Assembly: GCA_021783895.1 (NCBI GenBank)
Contig: JAJXTJ010000040.1
Span: 1 to 8,065, forward strand
Length of the DNA stretch: 8,065 bases
Direction of reading: 5' to 3'
Origin: Pseudomonadota bacterium
GTDB lineage: Bacteria > Pseudomonadota > Gammaproteobacteria > Burkholderiales > Sulfuricellaceae
Numbering within the stretch: the stretch's first letter is position 1; each line of letters starts with the position of its first letter. The notes beneath the pieces were generated by a model. That model was not told the origin of the DNA. It made no database searches and was given only the letters and a program-made list of their open reading frames with translations. This document shows, one piece after another, positions 6,790-8,065 of this stretch. Both the position numbers and the translations under genes were made by a program.

Positions 6790-7273
6790 ACTTCACACCA
6801 ATTTCGGCGACATCACCCTTGAACTGGATGCCGAAAAAGCGCCAAAGACCGTTGCCAACTTCATGCAGTATGCGGAAAAAGGCTTCTATGACGGCACGAT
6901 ATTCCATCGCGTCATCGATGGCTTCATGATTCAGGGCGGCGGTTTCATGCCTGGCCTGATCCAGAAGAAAACCCTGGCGGAGATCGAAAACGAAGCCGCC
7001 AACGGCCTGAAGAACGAAACCTACACCATCGCCATGGCACGCACCTCCGCCCCCCATTCGGCCTCCAGCCAGTTTTTCATCAATACGGCGAACAACGGCT
7101 TTCTCAACCACACCGCACCCACCTCACAAGGCTTCGGCTACTGCGTGTTCGGCAAGGTCACCGCTGGCAAGGAAGTCGTTGACCGCATCGGCAAGGTCAA
7201 GACCGGTAGCCAGTCCGGCTTCCAGGATGTGCCTCTTGAAGATGTGGTGATCGAGAGTGTGGAAGTGTCTTAG
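6782..7273 (+). CDS. ppiB: Cytoplasmic cyclophilin-type peptidyl-prolyl cis-trans isomerase
   Basis: A compact cyclophilin of 163 residues without signal peptide, close to the 164 of E. coli PpiB. The active-site stretch [14 protein letters not shown] is at 41-54 with catalytic Arg43; AMAR is at 84-87 and QFFIN at 97-101. It shares long identical blocks with the exported cyclophilin just upstream ([22 protein letters not shown]), which suggests duplication or a common PpiA/PpiB origin. The start ATG at 6782 sits 8 bases inside the upstream gene, with AAAGGAA (6768-6773) eight bases ahead. The order ppiB then lpxH also occurs in E. coli, which supports the assignment. It assists folding in the cytoplasm. 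Confidence 0.95.
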   Translation: MVKLHTNFGDITLELDAEKAPKTVANFMQYAEKGFYDGTIFHRVIDGFMIQGGGFMPGLIQKKTLAEIENEAANGLKNETYTIAMARTSAPHSASSQFFINTANNGFLNHTAPTSQGFGYCVFGKVTAGKEVVDRIGKVKTGSQSGFQDVPLEDVVIESVEVS

Positions 7274-7278
7274 AGCGA

Positions 7279-7376
7279 CCAGCTATCAGCGGTCAGCTAT
7301 CAGCGGTCAGCAAAACCTGCGCGGCAATGCCGCGCACAAAAAATGGCTGAAAGCTGACGGCTGATGGCTGAAAGCT
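7279..7376. repeat. Heptad repeat, (TCAGCNN)n facing (GCTGANN)n, around a GC-rich hairpin
   Basis: The left block (7279-7311) reads as heptads CCAGCTA, TCAGCGG, TCAGCTA, TCAGCGG, TCAGC, giving a 14-bp tandem repeat CAGCTATCAGCGGT at 7280-7293 and 7294-7307. The right block (7346-7376) reads GCTGAAA, GCTGACG, GCTGATG, GCTGAAA, GCT. The two blocks are reverse complements at 24 of 31 positions, with all mismatches in the two variable bases of each heptad. Between them is a perfect 8-bp hairpin (7318-7336). The whole could fold into a long cruciform or an RNA stem between ppiB and lpxH. It has the look of a dispersed intergenic element, but a single window cannot show copy number. Confidence 0.85.
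7318..7336. other. GC-rich hairpin at centre of heptad repeat
   Basis: TGCGCGGC (7318-7325) and GCCGCGCA (7329-7336) pair perfectly around AAT. On the plus strand it is preceded by AAAA and followed by CAAAAAA, so it lacks the T-run of a forward terminator. On the minus strand GGTTTTG follows, a weak terminator for antisense reading. Forward termination before lpxH is therefore not supported. Confidence 0.6.
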
Positions 7377-7384
7377 AAAAATCC

Positions 7385-8065
7385 ATGCCCCACAGCCTGT
7401 TCATTTCCGACCTTCACCTCAGCCCGGAACGCCCGCAGACCACGCGAGCATTTGAAGGTTTCGCACGCCGCACCGCACCTCGGGCTGATGCGCTCTACAT
7501 CCTCGGCGACCTGTTCGACTACTGGGCAGGCGACGACGACTTGGCCGATCCCCATCACGCCGCAATCGCAAACACCCTGGCGGAATTGAGCCGGAGCGGC
7601 ACGGCAGTTTTCCTCATGCACGGCAACCGCGATTTCCTCATGGCCGAGGACTTCGCGCGCGCCGCCCGCGCCCGCCTGATCCCCGACCCCACCCTGATCG
7701 ACCTTTACGGCAAATCGACCCTGCTGATGCATGGCGACACCCTGTGTACCGGCGACACGGCTTATCTCGCCTTCCGCGCCAGAGTCAGGCAACCGGCATG
7801 GCAGATGGAATTTCTCGTCCGCCCTCTGGCGGAGCGCAAGGCCGAAATCGAGGCGCTGCGCAGGCGTAGCGAAACCGACAAACATCTGAAATCCATCGTG
7901 GAGATGGATGTCCATCCCGACGCGGTTGCCGTCGTCCTGCGTGAACACGGCTACCCCCGCCTGATCCACGGCCACACCCACCGTCCCGCCCGTCACCTGC
8001 ACCGGATCGATGGGCGCGACTGCGAACGCTGGGTGCTGGATAGCTGGTATGATCATGGCAGCTAT
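7385..8065 (+). CDS. lpxH: UDP-2,3-diacylglucosamine diphosphatase (nearly complete; 3' end outside window)
   Basis: Hydrolyses UDP-2,3-diacylglucosamine to lipid X (2,3-diacylglucosamine 1-phosphate) and UMP, the fourth step of lipid A synthesis, as a peripheral enzyme at the inner membrane. The window holds 227 codons; E. coli LpxH has 240, so little is missing. The metallophosphoesterase residues are all visible: Asp9 and His11 (SDLHLS), Asp42 (GDLFDYW), Asn81 (HGNRDF), His116 (MHGDTLC), and His195 and His197 (HGHTHRPA). The ATG at 7385 is the first possible start, as an in-frame TAA lies at 7376-7378. It has no recognisable Shine-Dalgarno sequence, and the heptad repeat ends 8 bases upstream. 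It follows ppiB after 111 bases. Its presence indicates an LPS-bearing outer membrane. Confidence 0.96.
   Translation, partial: MPHSLFISDLHLSPERPQTTRAFEGFARRTAPRADALYILGDLFDYWAGDDDLADPHHAAIANTLAELSRSGTAVFLMHGNRDFLMAEDFARAARARLIPDPTLIDLYGKSTLLMHGDTLCTGDTAYLAFRARVRQPAWQMEFLVRPLAERKAEIEALRRRSETDKHLKSIVEMDVHPDAVAVVLREHGYPRLIHGHTHRPARHLHRIDGRDCERWVLDSWYDHGSY

Noticed and set aside
7307..8056. Open frame of 249 codons on the minus strand, opposite lpxH and ending in the heptad repeat
   Set aside because: LpxH on the plus strand keeps every metal-binding residue, and the end of the antisense frame is just translated repeat.

Overview
The window (about 60% GC by eye) looks like chromosomal housekeeping DNA from a Gram-negative betaproteobacterium. 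Three things point that way. It has an lpxH gene for lipid A synthesis, a glutaminyl-tRNA synthetase of the proteobacterial type, and a class I ribonucleotide reductase large chain with the N-terminal layout familiar from Ralstonia/Pseudomonas-like enzymes. The order Nitrosomonadales is my guess; the sequence does not prove it. I see no transposase, phage gene, tRNA, rRNA or CRISPR array.

Left half (minus strand): glnS (1981-3651) lies upstream of nrdA (1-1666, C-terminal part outside the window), in the same direction. The 314-base gap between them is the richest regulatory DNA here. Close to nrdA it carries two NrdR-box-like palindromes with centres 32 bp apart, and two DnaA-box-like nonamers beside them, so dNTP supply may be tied both to nucleotide status and to replication initiation. 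Nearer glnS it holds an unexplained perfect inverted repeat with 15-bp arms (1868-1906).

Right half (plus strand): a divergent promoter region (3652-3755) leads into a closely packed gene run. The genes are an exported TPR protein (3756-4841), an exported YkuD-fold L,D-transpeptidase/carboxypeptidase-like enzyme (4889-6130), an exported cyclophilin (6127-6789), a cytoplasmic cyclophilin (6782-7273), and lpxH (7385 to the window edge, nearly complete). The middle three overlap by 4 and 8 bases, so they are probably translationally coupled. The theme is the cell envelope: peptidoglycan trimming or cross-linking, periplasmic and cytoplasmic prolyl isomerisation, and lipid A synthesis.

The most interesting protein-level point is that the TPR protein and the YkuD enzyme end in the same NTF2-like domain. 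The enzyme's three-part layout resembles the Csd6/Pgp2 L,D-carboxypeptidases of epsilonproteobacteria. Between ppiB and lpxH lies a heptad repeat, (TCAGCNN)n facing (GCTGANN)n around a GC-rich hairpin, which ends 8 bases before the lpxH start codon. I found no clear wholly new system; the best leads are the shared-domain envelope pair, the 15-bp palindrome and the heptad repeat.
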